Source of the DNA: Paracoccus hibiscisoli
GTDB taxonomy: Bacteria; Pseudomonadota; Alphaproteobacteria; Rhodobacterales; Rhodobacteraceae
Reading direction: 5' to 3'
Assembly: GCF_005048265.1 (NCBI RefSeq)
Contig: NZ_SUNH01000006.1
Span: 1 to 64,000 of the forward strand
Length of the DNA: 64,000 bases
The notes below the pieces were generated by a model. The model saw nothing but the letters and a program-made list of their open reading frames with translations, had not been told where the DNA came from and ran no database searches. The translations under genes and the position numbers were made by a program. Positions 37,580 to 46,850 of this stretch are shown in pieces (position 1 is the stretch's first letter; every line of letters starts with the position of its first letter).

Positions 37580-38410
37580 GACCGATCCTCCGGCGTGACC
37601 AGATCTGTATGAGGTTGATCAGCAGCAGCATGGAAAAGCTGATGGCCAGCATCGCCAGGCCAATGGCCCCGGCGGCGCCGTAATTGTATTCCTCCAGCTG
37701 GATCACGATCAGCAGGGGGGCGATTTCCGTGCGCAGCGGGATGTTGCCGGCGATGAAGATCACCGATCCGTATTCGCCGACCGCACGGGCCAGCGACAGC
37801 GCGAACCCGGTCAGGGCGGCGGGCATCAGCATCGGCACGATCACGTGGCGCAGGGTGTGCGCGCGGCTTGCGCCAAGGGTGGCGGAGGCCTCCTCGACCT
37901 CGGTCTCGATCTCCTCGATCACGGGCTGGACGGTGCGGGTCACGAAGGCAGGCCCACGAAGACCAGTGCCAGCCAGATCCCCCATTGCGTATACGCGACC
38001 TGCCAGCCGATCTGGTTCGTCAGTTGGCCCAGCACCCCGTTCGGGGCATAGAGCGCGGTCAGCGCGATGCCCGCGACGGCGGTGGGCAGGGCAAAGGGCA
38101 GATCGACCGCCGCGTCGATGATGCGCCGCCCCGGAAAGCGGTACCGGACCAGCACCCAGGCCAGGATCACCCCGAACACCAGGTTGAAGCAGGCGGCCAG
38201 AAAGGACAGCCGGAAGGACAGCCACAAAGCCGCCCAGACCCGGTCGCGGTTGATCGTGGCCCAGATGTTGGCCGCGCCGAATTCCGCGCCCTGCCACAGC
38301 AGCGCGCCGATGGGCAGCGCCACCACCAGCGTCAGCATGAAGACGGTGATCCCGGCCGAAGGGCCCAGACCGGGCATGGCGGTCCGCTGGATCAGGGGAG
38401 TGCCGCTCAT
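37572..38410 (-). pseudogene. cysT: Sulfate ABC transporter permease CysT, frameshifted
   Basis: Begins at 38410 ([14 protein letters not shown]), overlapping the sbp stop (ATGA), and reads through FNLVFGVILAWVLVRYRFPGRR and DLPFALPTAVAGIALTALY to LALVFVGLP. It stops at 37940 because one base is missing at 37947-37948 (GG, expected GGG). With one base added, VGLPFVTRTVQPVIEEIE continues through EEASATLGASRAHTLRHVIVP to the end. The restored length is 279 residues, as in the family. Same lesion type as in cysW. Confidence 0.88.
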
Positions 38411-39381
38411 GGCGCCACATAGATCTGATCAAAGATCCCGCCATCACCGAAATGTCGGGGCTGGAGCGTGGCCCATCCGCCCAAGTCGTCGATGCTGACC
38501 AGCTCCAGCTCAGGGAAGCGGGCGACATCCTCGGGGTCCGCGGCGCTGGCGTCCCATGCGCGATAGTAGTGCTTGAAGGCCAGCGCCTGCCCCTCCGGCG
38601 TATAGAGATAGTCCAGATAGGCGCTGGCCAGTGCGCGCTGCGCGTCGTCCGCGATGTTGCCCTCGACCAGCGCGACGGGCGGTTCGGCCAGAATGGACAG
38701 GCTGGGGACGACGATGTCGAACTGATCCTCGCCCAGTTCGGCCAGCGCCAGATAGGCCTCGTTCTCCCAGGCCAGCAGCACGTCGCCGATGCCGCGTTGC
38801 GCGAAGGTCGTGGTCGACCCGCGCGCGCCGGTATCCAGGACCGGAACGTTGGCGAACAGTTGGCCAACGAACTCGGCCGGATCGCGGCCGTTCGTCTCAG
38901 CCCAGGCCCAGGCTGCCAGATAGTTCCAACGGGCCCCGCCCGATGTCTTGGGGTTCGGCGTGATCACTTCGACCCCCTCGGCCACCAGATCGCCCCAGTC
39001 CTGGATGCCCTTGGGGTTGCCGTCACGGACCAGGAACACGATGGTCGAGGTGTAGGGGCTGGAATTATGCGGCAGCAGGGTCTGCCAGTTCTCGGGCAGC
39101 TTGCCCGCGGCGGCGATCTGATCAATATCGGAGGCCAGCGCCAGCGTCACCACCTGCGCGGCCAGCCCGTCGATCACGGATCGCGCCTGCGCGCCAGACC
39201 CGCCGTGGCTGGTCTCGATGGTCGGGGCGTCATTCCCTTGGGCCTGCCAATGGGCGGCGAAGGCCTCGTTGACGTCGCGATACAGCTCACGGGTGGGGTC
39301 ATAGCTGACATTCAGCAGGCTCTGGGCATGGGCGGCAGGCGTCAGCATCAGCAGGGCAAGGGCGGTTGTGCGTAGAAACAT
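38407..39381 (-). CDS. sbp: Sulfate-binding protein (periplasmic)
   Basis: Periplasmic receptor for sulfate, 324 residues. A signal peptide [19 protein letters not shown] precedes [20 protein letters not shown], the sulfate-binding start. Anion-contacting motifs are [12 protein letters not shown] and [19 protein letters not shown], with [17 protein letters not shown] later. An ATG at 39393 is an alternative; the one at 39381 has GAGG at good spacing. It leads sbp-cysT-cysW-cysA and is intact although both permeases are not. Confidence 0.95.
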   Translation of the reverse strand: MFLRTTALALLMLTPAAHAQSLLNVSYDPTRELYRDVNEAFAAHWQAQGNDAPTIETSHGGSGAQARSVIDGLAAQVVTLALASDIDQIAAAGKLPENWQTLLPHNSSPYTSTIVFLVRDGNPKGIQDWGDLVAEGVEVITPNPKTSGGARWNYLAAWAWAETNGRDPAEFVGQLFANVPVLDTGARGSTTTFAQRGIGDVLLAWENEAYLALAELGEDQFDIVVPSLSILAEPPVALVEGNIADDAQRALASAYLDYLYTPEGQALAFKHYYRAWDASAADPEDVARFPELELVSIDDLGGWATLQPRHFGDGGIFDQIYVAP

Positions 39382-39420
39382 GGGCGACCTCATGGCGGTT
39401 CGATCAGGGGCTAGCGGGCG

Positions 39421-39567
39421 TCAGACGCCCATCGGGGCCAGCCTGCCGACCGGAAACCCGGTCAGCGTGCCGCGCCCGGTCGACATGGTGACGCGGCCAT
39501 CGGCAGCTTCGGTGACGCGCGGGCCCTGGGCGCTGCTGTGGGGGCCGGTGTTGATGGTGGCGAACAT
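39421..39567 (-). CDS. Small ORF in the leader of the sulfate operon
   Basis: A 48-residue frame starting MFATINTGPHSSAQGPR, with an AGAGAG stretch 7 bases before its ATG. It lies between sbp and the rrf2 gene. I know no family for it. A second ATG further upstream (MIPQPTGTILL, about 39731) has a strong AGGAAAGGA SD, and a one-base shift would join it to this frame. So it may be one small gene with a frameshift, or a leader peptide. Low confidence. Confidence 0.3.
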   Translation of the reverse strand: MFATINTGPHSSAQGPRVTEAADGRVTMSTGRGTLTGFPVGRLAPMGV

Positions 39568-39917
39568 GGCGGTCTCTCTTGGCTGAGGGGTGTGTCGGGC
39601 GGGACTGCGGGCGGCGCGTTCGGCATCCTGGTGATCGGGGGCAGGCTGCGACCGGGGCGGCGCGGTTCACCGGGCGCAGGCCGGCCCGCAAGAGGATCGT
39701 GCCGGTCGGTTGCGGGATCATCTGTCGTCCTTTCCTGTGGCCCGTGCGGCGTTTCGATACGCTAATATCGACAGGGAAAGTCGTTTTTATCAACATAATT
39801 AAATCGGCTGATTTTGTCGTCTAAAGAGAAGATCCTTCTCCACGCGCATCGCCCCCCCTCACGTCCGTTTCAGACTGCGGATCAATGGCTGTCAGATACC
39901 CTAAAACGGGGCCACGA
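39568..39917. other. Sulfate operon upstream region
   Basis: No firm gene here apart from the possible small frame at about 39731 (minus). The right half is AT-rich (TCAACATAATTAAATCGG) and probably holds the sbp promoter. GTCGTCTAAA at 39816-39825 matches, inverted, two motifs beyond the rrf2 gene. GAGAAG-ATC-CTTCTC (39826-39840) is a weak hairpin 77 bases past the rrf2 stop. Confidence 0.4.
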
Positions 39918-40370
39918 TCAGGCGCCGGTGACTTGAGCCGCGACCGCCTCGGAACCCAGCATGTCGGCCAGGCTCAGCGATTCGATCAGGATCAGGTAGG
40001 ACCAGAACACCTCCGAGAACACGCGCCGCAACCGGCATGTGGCCTCGTCTGTGCAATCCTCGCAGCGCTGATAGGCGCGGCGCGACAGGCAGGGCAGCGG
40101 CGCGATCGGCCCGTCGATCAGCCGCAGCAGCTCCGAGATCGAGACGTCCTCGGGGCGCTTGATCAGGATATATCCTCCCGACCGCCCCCGGATCGACGCT
40201 ACGATCCCCGCGTTGCGCACCTCCAGCAGGATCTGTTCCAGAAACCGCTTGGGCGTGCCGGAGCGCCGGGCGATCACCTCGATGGTCAGCGCCTCGGGGC
40301 GGTCGCGGCGCGCCTCGTCCCCAAGCACCAGCAGGGCCTTCAGCGCGTATTTCATCTTTTGTGTGATCAT
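39918..40370 (-). CDS. Rrf2-family transcriptional regulator
   Basis: A 150-residue regulator. The winged helix is KMKYALKALLVLGDEA with the recognition part IARRSGTPKRFLEQILLEVRNAGIVASIRGRSGGYIL. After it comes a Cys cluster C-x8-C-x2-C-x5-C (PCLSRRAYQRC to ATC), which could bind an iron-sulfur cluster as in IscR or NsrR, or sense thiols. Its place next to the sulfate operon suggests a CymR-like role in sulfur control, by inference only. Divergent from the Lrp gene. Confidence 0.88.
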   Translation of the reverse strand: MITQKMKYALKALLVLGDEARRDRPEALTIEVIARRSGTPKRFLEQILLEVRNAGIVASIRGRSGGYILIKRPEDVSISELLRLIDGPIAPLPCLSRRAYQRCEDCTDEATCRLRRVFSEVFWSYLILIESLSLADMLGSEAVAAQVTGA

Positions 40371-40432
40371 GGCGCGGCCCCCGGATGCGTTGCTGTCCGC
40401 CGGATATAGGCCAGTTCGCCACGCTGCAAAAG

Positions 40433-40514
40433 AAAAGACGACCCGACCACGGGGTTTTTACGCGGGCCCCGCCCGCCCGGCAGGACCCGATGGGCCTGTC
40501 CGATTAAAGACGAC
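40433..40514. promoter_or_regulatory. Repeated AAAGACGAC motifs in the rrf2-lrp intergenic region
   Basis: AAAAGACGAC (40433-40442) and AAAGACGAC (40506-40514) lie between the divergent rrf2 and lrp genes; the inverted form GTCGTCT occurs at 39816-39822 before the sulfate operon. Candidate binding sites for the Rrf2 regulator. Confidence 0.35.
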
Positions 40515-40532
40515 AATGACACTAGACATTGT
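40513..40532. promoter_or_regulatory. Inverted repeat upstream of the lrp-like gene
   Basis: ACAATG-ACACTAGA-CATTGT, a perfect 6-bp inverted repeat in an AT-rich stretch 41 bases before the start codon. Likely autoregulatory site of the Lrp/AsnC protein. Confidence 0.45.
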
Positions 40533-40572
40533 AAATTATTATCGCATGCTGTCCGGGAAAGGAATCGTCCCG

Positions 40573-41055
40573 ATGACCCAGACTGCCCCCCTGGACCTGA
40601 TCGACCGCAAGATCGTGGCGGTGTTGATGACGGATGCCACCACCCCCATCGCGCAGATCGCGGACAAGGTCGGCCTGTCCCAGACCCCCTGCTGGAAGCG
40701 CATCCAGAAGCTGGAGGCCACCGGCGTGCTGACCCGCCGCGTGGCCCTGGCCGACCCGGCCAAATTGGGCTTTGGGCTGACCGTCTTTGTCGGGGTCCAG
40801 GCGCCCGATCACGGCACCGAATGGCGCCTGGCCTTCGCCCGCGCCATCGACGCCCTGCCCCAGGTCATGGAGGCCTGGCGCATGGCCGGCGACATCGACT
40901 ATCTGCTGCGCGTCGTGGTGCCAGACATGGCCGCTTATGACCGCTTTTACACGGCCCTGACCGATGCCGTCGCCATCAAGACCGTCACGGCACAGTTCGC
41001 GATGGAACGCCTGCGGCACACGACCGCCTATCCCGTGAATACCCGCGACCGCTAG
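40573..41055 (+). CDS. Lrp/AsnC family transcriptional regulator
   Basis: A 160-residue feast-famine regulator. The N-terminal helix-turn-helix is LDLIDRKIVAVLMTDATTPIAQIADKVGLSQTPCWKRIQKLEATGVL; the C-terminal RAM domain reads VFVGVQAPDHG, then VMEAWRMAGDIDYLLRVVVPDMAAYDRFY and VKTV-like end. The target genes are not evident. Start 40573 follows AAAGGA; an ATG at 40516 lies inside the inverted repeat and is rejected. Confidence 0.92.
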   Translation: MTQTAPLDLIDRKIVAVLMTDATTPIAQIADKVGLSQTPCWKRIQKLEATGVLTRRVALADPAKLGFGLTVFVGVQAPDHGTEWRLAFARAIDALPQVMEAWRMAGDIDYLLRVVVPDMAAYDRFYTALTDAVAIKTVTAQFAMERLRHTTAYPVNTRDR

Positions 41056-41064
41056 GGCCGTAAG

Positions 41065-41098
41065 GCGCGACGGCATCCCCGGACGGGGGCCGTCGCGC
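41065..41098. terminator. Terminator between lrp and the convergent small gene
   Basis: A 10-bp perfect stem GCGCGACGGC / GCCGTCGCGC with an inner CCCC/GGGG pairing, 9 bases after the lrp stop. It sits between convergent genes and may work both ways. Confidence 0.7.
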
Positions 41099-41103
41099 GC
41101 GGG

Positions 41104-41286
41104 TCAGAACAGCCAGGCGGCCGCGCCCAGCAGGGCCGCCGTGCCGCCCAGAAAAGCCAGCCAGTGCAGCAGAACCTGTCGGGCAACGCCCGGCTGCGGG
41201 CGGGTCGGGGGCATGGGGAACCCGTCATCGGCATCAGGCTGGTCATGCGGGGTCCGTGCCCCCGATCGGGGTGCCAGATCGGTCAT
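41104..41286 (-). CDS. Small single-span membrane protein
   Basis: A 60-residue protein beginning MTDLAPRSGARTPHDQPD, with one C-terminal hydrophobic helix (VLLHWLAFLGGTAALLGAAAWLF). GAGGACGACAAG before the ATG is a good SD. Polar, Pro-rich cytoplasmic part. No known family recognised; the tail-anchored layout suggests a membrane partner. Confidence 0.55.
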   Translation of the reverse strand: MTDLAPRSGARTPHDQPDADDGFPMPPTRPQPGVARQVLLHWLAFLGGTAALLGAAAWLF

Positions 41287-41344
41287 CTTGTCGTCCTCGG
41301 ATACGAAACAGCGGGCAGACCCCTGAAGGCCAGGCGGTCCGGGT

Positions 41345-41767
41345 TCAGATCGTCATCGTCGGAGGGATTGGCGGCGCACGCGGCCTGCATCGCGGGCAGC
41401 GATGCGCAACGGGCGGATGATCCACCGCGCGGGGCCTGGGCGCGACATCCGTGGCTCCGGGGCGCGCATGGGTGACACGATGCTCCGGCAGGGTCGCGTC
41501 ATCGCCCAACGGCGTGCCGGGTTTGGGGCGCTCGGCCAGCGCGTTGGAGGCGGGCAGGACGCTGTCGGAAAAGCGATCCTCGGGTCCGTGCCCCGGAATC
41601 ATGGGCCGCGCCAGCGCCAGGGCCGCCACCAGCGTGACGATCATCACCAGCACCGTCGCCCAGGCCGCCAGCGCGCTGCGACGGCCCGCCGGACCCCGGT
41701 CAGCAGGCATCACCGCATGGCCGGCGGTGGGGTGCAGCATCGGGATGGGGTCACAGGGGGCGTGCAT
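41345..41767 (-). CDS. Hypothetical single-span membrane protein
   Basis: A protein of up to 140 residues with one membrane helix (AALAAWATVLVMIVTLVAALALA region) and a polar, Pro/Arg-rich C-terminus ending in a CPRCRP motif. Starts at 41767, 41740 or 41710 are all possible, none with a clear SD. No family recognised. It follows the ABC permease gene by 118 bases on the same strand and precedes another small membrane protein. Confidence 0.4.
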   Translation of the reverse strand: MHAPCDPIPMLHPTAGHAVMPADRGPAGRRSALAAWATVLVMIVTLVAALALARPMIPGHGPEDRFSDSVLPASNALAERPKPGTPLGDDATLPEHRVTHARPGATDVAPRPRAVDHPPVAHRCPRCRPRAPPIPPTMTI

Positions 41768-41884
41768 GGCTGACGCGTCGTTCCGGCAGGCGCGGCCAGG
41801 CAGCCGCAAGCCCCAAGATAGGGCGGCGGCCCCCGTCCCGCCAGTGGCCATGACGTCCCGCGCAGAAATGATGCGTCGACGCGC

Positions 41885-44422
41885 CTAGTCCTGCGCCCGC
41901 AGCACCCGGGCCGGGCGCGCCGCCAACGGCCGCCAGGCAAAGCCCAGACCCGCCAGCAGCGTGGCCAACACGCCCCCCACCACGATCATCAGGGCCGAGA
42001 CCAGGTCGAACCGGAACGGCACCTCCATCACCAGGACCGACACCGCCCAGCCCGCCAAGCCCCCGCCCAACAGCGCCACGCCCCCCGCCGCAGCCCCCAG
42101 CAGCGCCGAGCGCAGGGCAAAGCTGGCCAGGATGCGCGCCCGCGACGCGCCAAGCGTCTTCAGGACTGCCGCCTCATGCACACGGGCGCGTTCGCCCGCG
42201 GCGGCCGCCCCGATCAGCACCACGAACCCGGTCAGCAGCGTGGCGCCCGCCGCCCAGGCCGTGGCGGCGGCGATGCCCGACAGCGCCTCGGCGGCGCGGT
42301 CGATGACCTCGCGCACGGGGACGGCGGTCACGTTGGGATAGCGGCTGCCCAGATCGCGCAGGATCGGCGCCTCGGCCGCGGGGTCGGCATGGACGGTGGC
42401 GATATGGGTATGCGGCGCGCCCTGCATCGCGCCGGGGTCCAGCGCCATCACGAAGCCGATGCCCGCGTCGCTGAAATCGACCTCGCGCAGGTTGGCGATG
42501 GTGGCGGTGATGTCGCGGCCCAGGATGTTGACCGTGATCGTGTCGCCGATCTGCAGCCCGATCTCGGTCGCGATCTCATCGGAAAAGCTGGCCAGGGGGG
42601 GGCCTGCGTAATCCTCGGGCCACCATTCGCCCTGGGTGATGCGGGTGCCGGGCGGCGGGGACGCGGCATAGGTGATGCCCCGGTCGCCGCGCAGCACCCA
42701 GTGGTCGGGCGCGACCTCACGCGCGGGGCGGTCCTTGAGGCCGGTGATGATGCCGCGCAGCATCGGCGCGGTCGCCACGTCATCCACCAGCGGATCGTCC
42801 CGCAGCCGGGTCAGGAACCCGTCCAACTGATCGGGCTGGATGTCCAGAAAGAAATAGGTCGGCGCCCGGTCCGGAAGTTCGGTGCGGATCGCCTGGTTCA
42901 GGTTGGACGACACCTGCCCCACCGCCGCCAGCACGGTCAGCCCCAACCCCAGGGACAGGATCACCGACAGCGCCTCGTCGCGCGGTCCGCCGATGGCCGA
43001 CAGCGCCAGCCGCAGCACAGGACGCCCGCGCATCAGCCGCGACCGTCCGCCCGCGCGTGCCGCGCGCCGGACCAGGCCCGCCGCCGCGACCAGCACGCCA
43101 AAGGCCAGGATCACGCCCCCCGCCACCCCAAGCGTCAGCGCCCACAGCCCCGAGAACCAGGCAGCCGACCCCACCAGCAGCGCCGCCGCCAGCCCGATCA
43201 CCGCCAGGAACCGCGCTTGCGGCCAGCCCGCACCGATGCCGCCCGCATCGCGGAACAGCGTCGCCGCCCGGATCTGGCGGGTCCGCGCCAGCGGCCACAG
43301 GGTGAAGATCGCCGCCGTCAGGATGCCGTACAGCGCCGCCTCGGCCAGCGGGCCGGGATAGGGCGCAAAGACCGCCGGCACCGGCAGCCGCGCCGACAGC
43401 AGCGGCGCCAGCGCCAGCGGCACCAGCGCGCCCAGCACCAGCCCCAGGGCGACCCCCATCAGCGTCACCGCCCCCACCTGCAGCAGATAGACCTGAAAGA
43501 TCGTGCGCCCCGACGCGCCAAGCGTCTTGAGCACCGCGATGACCTGCGTCTTGCGAGCCAGATGCGCGCGCACCGCCGCCGACACGCCGACCCCACCCAC
43601 GGCCAGCCCCGTCAGGCCGACCAGCACCAGAAAGGCGCCGATCCGGTCCACGAAATTGTCGATGCCCGGCGCGCCCCGCCTGCTGTCGCGCCATCGTGCC
43701 CCGCTGTCCGGGAATGCCCCGCGCCAGTCGTCGCGCAGCGCGTCGGGATCGGCCCCCTGTGCCAGCATCAGCCGATAGCGGCTGTCGAACAGCGTGCCTG
43801 CACCCAGCAGCTGGCTGTCCTCCAACGCGGATCGCAGGACCAGCGTGCGCGGACCAAAGCCGAATCCCGCCGCCCCCGCATCGGGTTCGACCTGCAGGCG
43901 CGCGGTCAGGACGAAATCCTGCACCCCCAGCCGGAACACGTCGCCCAGGGCCAGCCCCAGACGGTCGGCCAGCAGCGGCGCCATTACCCCGCCGGGCAGA
44001 CCCTGCGGCGTCGGGCCAAGTGCCTCGGCCAGCGGCATCGGCGGGTCCAGAACCACCTGCCCCACCAGCGGCCAGGCCGCGTCCACGCCCTTGACCTGGG
44101 TCAGCGCGCGTTCGGCGGCACCGTCCTGGCCCACCACAGCCATCGACCGGAAATCGACGATCTCTGAGACGGTCGCGGCGCGGTCCTCCAGCCAGTCCCG
44201 CTCGGCCTCATCGGCAAAGCGATAGGTCAGGCTGACCTCGGCATCGCCACCCAGCAGGGCCGCGCCCTGTTCTGTCAGCCCCGCCTGGATGGCCGCGCGC
44301 ACGGACCCCACCGCCGCGATCGCCGCGACCCCAAGCGCCAGGCACACCAGCAGCACCCAGAACCCCCGCAAGCCGCCGCGCAGATCGCGCCGCGCGATGC
44401 GAGCCGCCAGTGCCAGGCTCAT
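41885..44422 (-). CDS. FtsX-like ABC transporter permease (YbbP type)
   Basis: An 845-residue membrane protein with two FtsX-type domains. The first helix LLVCLALGVAAIAAVGSVRAAIQAGL is followed by a large periplasmic domain. FtsX blocks lie near 260-390 (LKTLGASGRTIFQVYLLQ) and 720-835 (LKTLGASRARILASFALRSALLG). The pair with the upstream ATPase matches YbbA-YbbP next to tesA in E. coli, a MacB-like system of unclear substrate, perhaps lipid or lipoprotein related. Start overlaps the ATPase stop by 4 bases. Confidence 0.88.
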   Translation of the reverse strand: MSLALAARIARRDLRGGLRGFWVLLVCLALGVAAIAAVGSVRAAIQAGLTEQGAALLGGDAEVSLTYRFADEAERDWLEDRAATVSEIVDFRSMAVVGQDGAAERALTQVKGVDAAWPLVGQVVLDPPMPLAEALGPTPQGLPGGVMAPLLADRLGLALGDVFRLGVQDFVLTARLQVEPDAGAAGFGFGPRTLVLRSALEDSQLLGAGTLFDSRYRLMLAQGADPDALRDDWRGAFPDSGARWRDSRRGAPGIDNFVDRIGAFLVLVGLTGLAVGGVGVSAAVRAHLARKTQVIAVLKTLGASGRTIFQVYLLQVGAVTLMGVALGLVLGALVPLALAPLLSARLPVPAVFAPYPGPLAEAALYGILTAAIFTLWPLARTRQIRAATLFRDAGGIGAGWPQARFLAVIGLAAALLVGSAAWFSGLWALTLGVAGGVILAFGVLVAAAGLVRRAARAGGRSRLMRGRPVLRLALSAIGGPRDEALSVILSLGLGLTVLAAVGQVSSNLNQAIRTELPDRAPTYFFLDIQPDQLDGFLTRLRDDPLVDDVATAPMLRGIITGLKDRPAREVAPDHWVLRGDRGITYAASPPPGTRITQGEWWPEDYAGPPLASFSDEIATEIGLQIGDTITVNILGRDITATIANLREVDFSDAGIGFVMALDPGAMQGAPHTHIATVHADPAAEAPILRDLGSRYPNVTAVPVREVIDRAAEALSGIAAATAWAAGATLLTGFVVLIGAAAAGERARVHEAAVLKTLGASRARILASFALRSALLGAAAGGVALLGGGLAGWAVSVLVMEVPFRFDLVSALMIVVGGVLATLLAGLGFAWRPLAARPARVLRAQD

Positions 44423-45102
44423 GCCGGGACCCCCGCATCGACGCGGCCATCGTTCAGGCGGATCACCCGGTCACAGCGCGCGGCCAGCACCGGATCATGC
44501 GTGACCAGCACCAGCGTCGCGCCATGATCGCGCGACAGGGCGAACAGCAGATCCATGATCGCCTGCCCGTTGGTGCCGTCCAGATTGCCGGTGGGCTCAT
44601 CCGCCAGCAGGATCGCGGGACGCGGCGCCGCGGCGCGGGCCAGCGCCACGCGCTGCTGTTCGCCCCCCGACAGCTGGGCGGGGTAATGGTCCAGCCGTCC
44701 GCCCAGACCCACGCGGCCCAGTTCGGCCGCCGCGCGGTCAAAGGCATCGTCCGCGCCCGCCAGCTCCAGCGGGGTCGCGACATTTTCAAGCGCCGTCATC
44801 GTCGGGATCAGGTGGAAGGACTGGAACACCACCCCCATATTGCCAAGACGAAAGCGTGCCAGCGCGTCCTCGTCCAGCGCGGTCAGATCCTGACCCAATG
44901 CATGGACCTGTCCGCCGGTGGCCCGTTCCAGCCCGCCCATCAGCATCAGGAGCGATGATTTGCCCGACCCCGAAGGACCGACCAACCCGACCGTCTCCCC
45001 CCGCACCACCTCCAGCGTGATGCCGCGCAGGATATCGACCGGCCCCGCATTGCCCTGCAACGTCAATTGCGCGTCGCGCAGGCGGATCACCGGGTCGGCC
45101 AT
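44419..45102 (-). CDS. ybbA: ABC transporter ATP-binding protein (YbbA/LolD type)
   Basis: 227-residue ATPase. Walker [11 protein letters not shown] loop [19 protein letters not shown] (the FHLI/L variant of the LolD/MacB/YbbA group), signature [14 protein letters not shown], Walker [14 protein letters not shown] and switch LVTHDPVLA. It pairs with the overlapping FtsX-like permease. The ATG at 45102 is used; its codon overlaps the divergent tesA start (sequence CATG). Confidence 0.92.
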   Translation of the reverse strand: MADPVIRLRDAQLTLQGNAGPVDILRGITLEVVRGETVGLVGPSGSGKSSLLMLMGGLERATGGQVHALGQDLTALDEDALARFRLGNMGVVFQSFHLIPTMTALENVATPLELAGADDAFDRAAAELGRVGLGGRLDHYPAQLSGGEQQRVALARAAAPRPAILLADEPTGNLDGTNGQAIMDLLFALSRDHGATLVLVTHDPVLAARCDRVIRLNDGRVDAGVPA

Positions 45103-45817
45103 GGGCTCGGTCCTCTCATCTTGGGCTTTGGCGGCACGATACGGGGGCCGCGCCGCGATTGGCAACCGCGCCCGGGCCGCCTTGGCGGCGCTGGCGGTCA
45201 CGGTCATGGCATCGGGGGCAACCCCTGCTGACGCAGAGGCGCTGCGCCTGACAGCCCTGGGCGACAGTCTGACGCAGGGATACGGCCTGCCTCAGGAGGA
45301 GGGGTTCGTGCCCGTGCTGCAGGATTGGCTGCAGGGCCGCGGCCATGACGTGACGGTCATCAACGCGGGCGTGTCGGGCGACACGACGGCGGGGGGTGCG
45401 GCGCGCGTCGACTGGACGCTGGCCGATGCGCCTGATGCGATGATCGTGGCGCTTGGCGGCAACGACCTGCTGCGCGGGATCGACCCGGCCTCCAGCCGGG
45501 CGAACCTGGATGCCATCCTGTCCAAGGCGCAGGCGGCCGGCGTGCCGGTCCTGCTGGCGGGCCTGCCCGCGCCGGGCAATTACGGCCCCGATTTCGCCCG
45601 CGACTTCGAGGGGATGTATGTCGATCTGGCCGCCGAATACGACGCGGTTCTGGTCCCCGATTTCCTGGGACCGATCGGGGAAAAGGCCACGCAGGGCCTG
45701 TCCTTGGCCGACCTGATGCAGGACGACCGCATCCACCCCAATGCCGAGGGCGTCCGCCAGATCGTGGACGCCATCGGCCCCGAGGTCGAGGCGCTGCTGA
45801 CCCGCGTGGATCAGTAA
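45101..45817 (+). CDS. tesA: Arylesterase / lysophospholipase TesA
   Basis: Periplasmic SGNH hydrolase, 238 residues from the ATG at 45101. A signal segment ([22 protein letters not shown]) precedes [16 protein letters not shown] (Ser), [10 protein letters not shown] (Gly), [10 protein letters not shown] (Asn) and DRIHPNAEG (Asp-His). It hydrolyses acyl esters and thioesters, as E. coli TesA does. The start is uncertain; a TTG a few codons later is possible. The tesA-ybbAP divergent order is conserved. It is convergent with fba and overlaps its end by 7 bases. Confidence 0.9.
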   Translation: MGSVLSSWALAARYGGRAAIGNRARAALAALAVTVMASGATPADAEALRLTALGDSLTQGYGLPQEEGFVPVLQDWLQGRGHDVTVINAGVSGDTTAGGAARVDWTLADAPDAMIVALGGNDLLRGIDPASSRANLDAILSKAQAAGVPVLLAGLPAPGNYGPDFARDFEGMYVDLAAEYDAVLVPDFLGPIGEKATQGLSLADLMQDDRIHPNAEGVRQIVDAIGPEVEALLTRVDQ

Positions 45818-46845
45818 CGCGCGGCCATTTCCGGCAGGGACAGCGGGCGCAGCTTGTCAGCATTGCCCGCGGTCCCGAAGGCCTCGAACCGGTCGCGGCA
45901 GACCTGCGCCATCATCGCCATCGCGGGCTTCAGATAGGCGCGCGGGTCGAATTCCGCCGGGTGTTCGGCCAGCACGCGGCGGATCGCGGCGGTCATGGCC
46001 AGGCGGTTGTCGGTGTCGATGTTCACCTTGCGCACGCCATGGCGGATGCCGCGCTGTATCTCGTCGACGGGGACGCCCCAGGTCGGGCGGATGTCGCCGC
46101 CATGCGCGTTGATGATCGCCTGCAGATCCTCGGGGACCGAACTGGAGCCGTGCATCACCAGATGGGTGTTGGGCAGGCGGCGGTGGATCTCCTCGATCAC
46201 ATGCATCGCCAGGATGTCGCCGTCGGGCTTGCGGGTGAACTTGTAGGCGCCGTGGCTGGTGCCCATGGCGATGGCCAAGGCGTCCACGCCGGTCTCCTGG
46301 ACAAAGCGCACGGCCTCGTCGGGGTCGGTCAGCAGCTGATCCTCGGACAGCTTGCCCTCGGCGCCGTGGCCGTCCTCGGCATCGCCCATGCCGGTCTCAA
46401 GGCTGCCCAGCACGCCCAGCTCTCCCTCGACGGACACGCCGCAGGCATGGGCCATTTCGGTCACGCGGCGGGTGATGTCGGCGTTATAGGCGTAATCGGC
46501 GGGCGTCTTGCCATCGGATTTCAGCGAACCGTCCATCATCACCGACGTGAACCCGTTCTGGATCGCGGTCGCGCAGGTCTCCAGCCCGTTGCCGTGGTCC
46601 AGATGCATGCAGATCGGGATGTCGGGATAAGCCCGCGCCAGACCCCCGATCAGCCCGGCCAGCACCGCGTCATTGGCATAGGCCCGTGCGCCGCGGCTGG
46701 CCTGCAGGATCACCGGGCTGCGCGTGGCCTGCGCCGCCTGCATCACGGCCAGCCCCTGCTCCATGTTGTTGATGTTGAAGGCGGGCACGGCATAGCCATG
46801 CTCGGCCGCGTGATCCAGCAGCTGGCGCAGGGTGATCATGGGCAT
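45811..46845 (-). CDS. fba: Class II fructose-bisphosphate aldolase (CbbA type)
   Basis: Zinc aldolase, 344 residues, joining DHAP with glyceraldehyde 3-phosphate; CbbA-type enzymes also make sedoheptulose 1,7-bisphosphate from DHAP and erythrose 4-phosphate. Features: [23 protein letters not shown] (Zn His), [41 protein letters not shown] and [12 protein letters not shown]. It is last in eryR-eryH-eryI-fbp-fba, 5 bases after fbp. That position in an erythritol operon suggests a job in using erythrose 4-phosphate. Confidence 0.95.
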   Translation of the reverse strand: MPMITLRQLLDHAAEHGYAVPAFNINNMEQGLAVMQAAQATRSPVILQASRGARAYANDAVLAGLIGGLARAYPDIPICMHLDHGNGLETCATAIQNGFTSVMMDGSLKSDGKTPADYAYNADITRRVTEMAHACGVSVEGELGVLGSLETGMGDAEDGHGAEGKLSEDQLLTDPDEAVRFVQETGVDALAIAMGTSHGAYKFTRKPDGDILAMHVIEEIHRRLPNTHLVMHGSSSVPEDLQAIINAHGGDIRPTWGVPVDEIQRGIRHGVRKVNIDTDNRLAMTAAIRRVLAEHPAEFDPRAYLKPAMAMMAQVCRDRFEAFGTAGNADKLRPLSLPEMAARY

Positions 46846-46850
46846 GGGGG

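Noticed and set aside
40159..40572. N-terminal extension of the lrp-like gene
   Set aside because: It runs antisense through rrf2 and the inverted repeat; the AAAGGA-supported ATG at 40573 gives the standard length.
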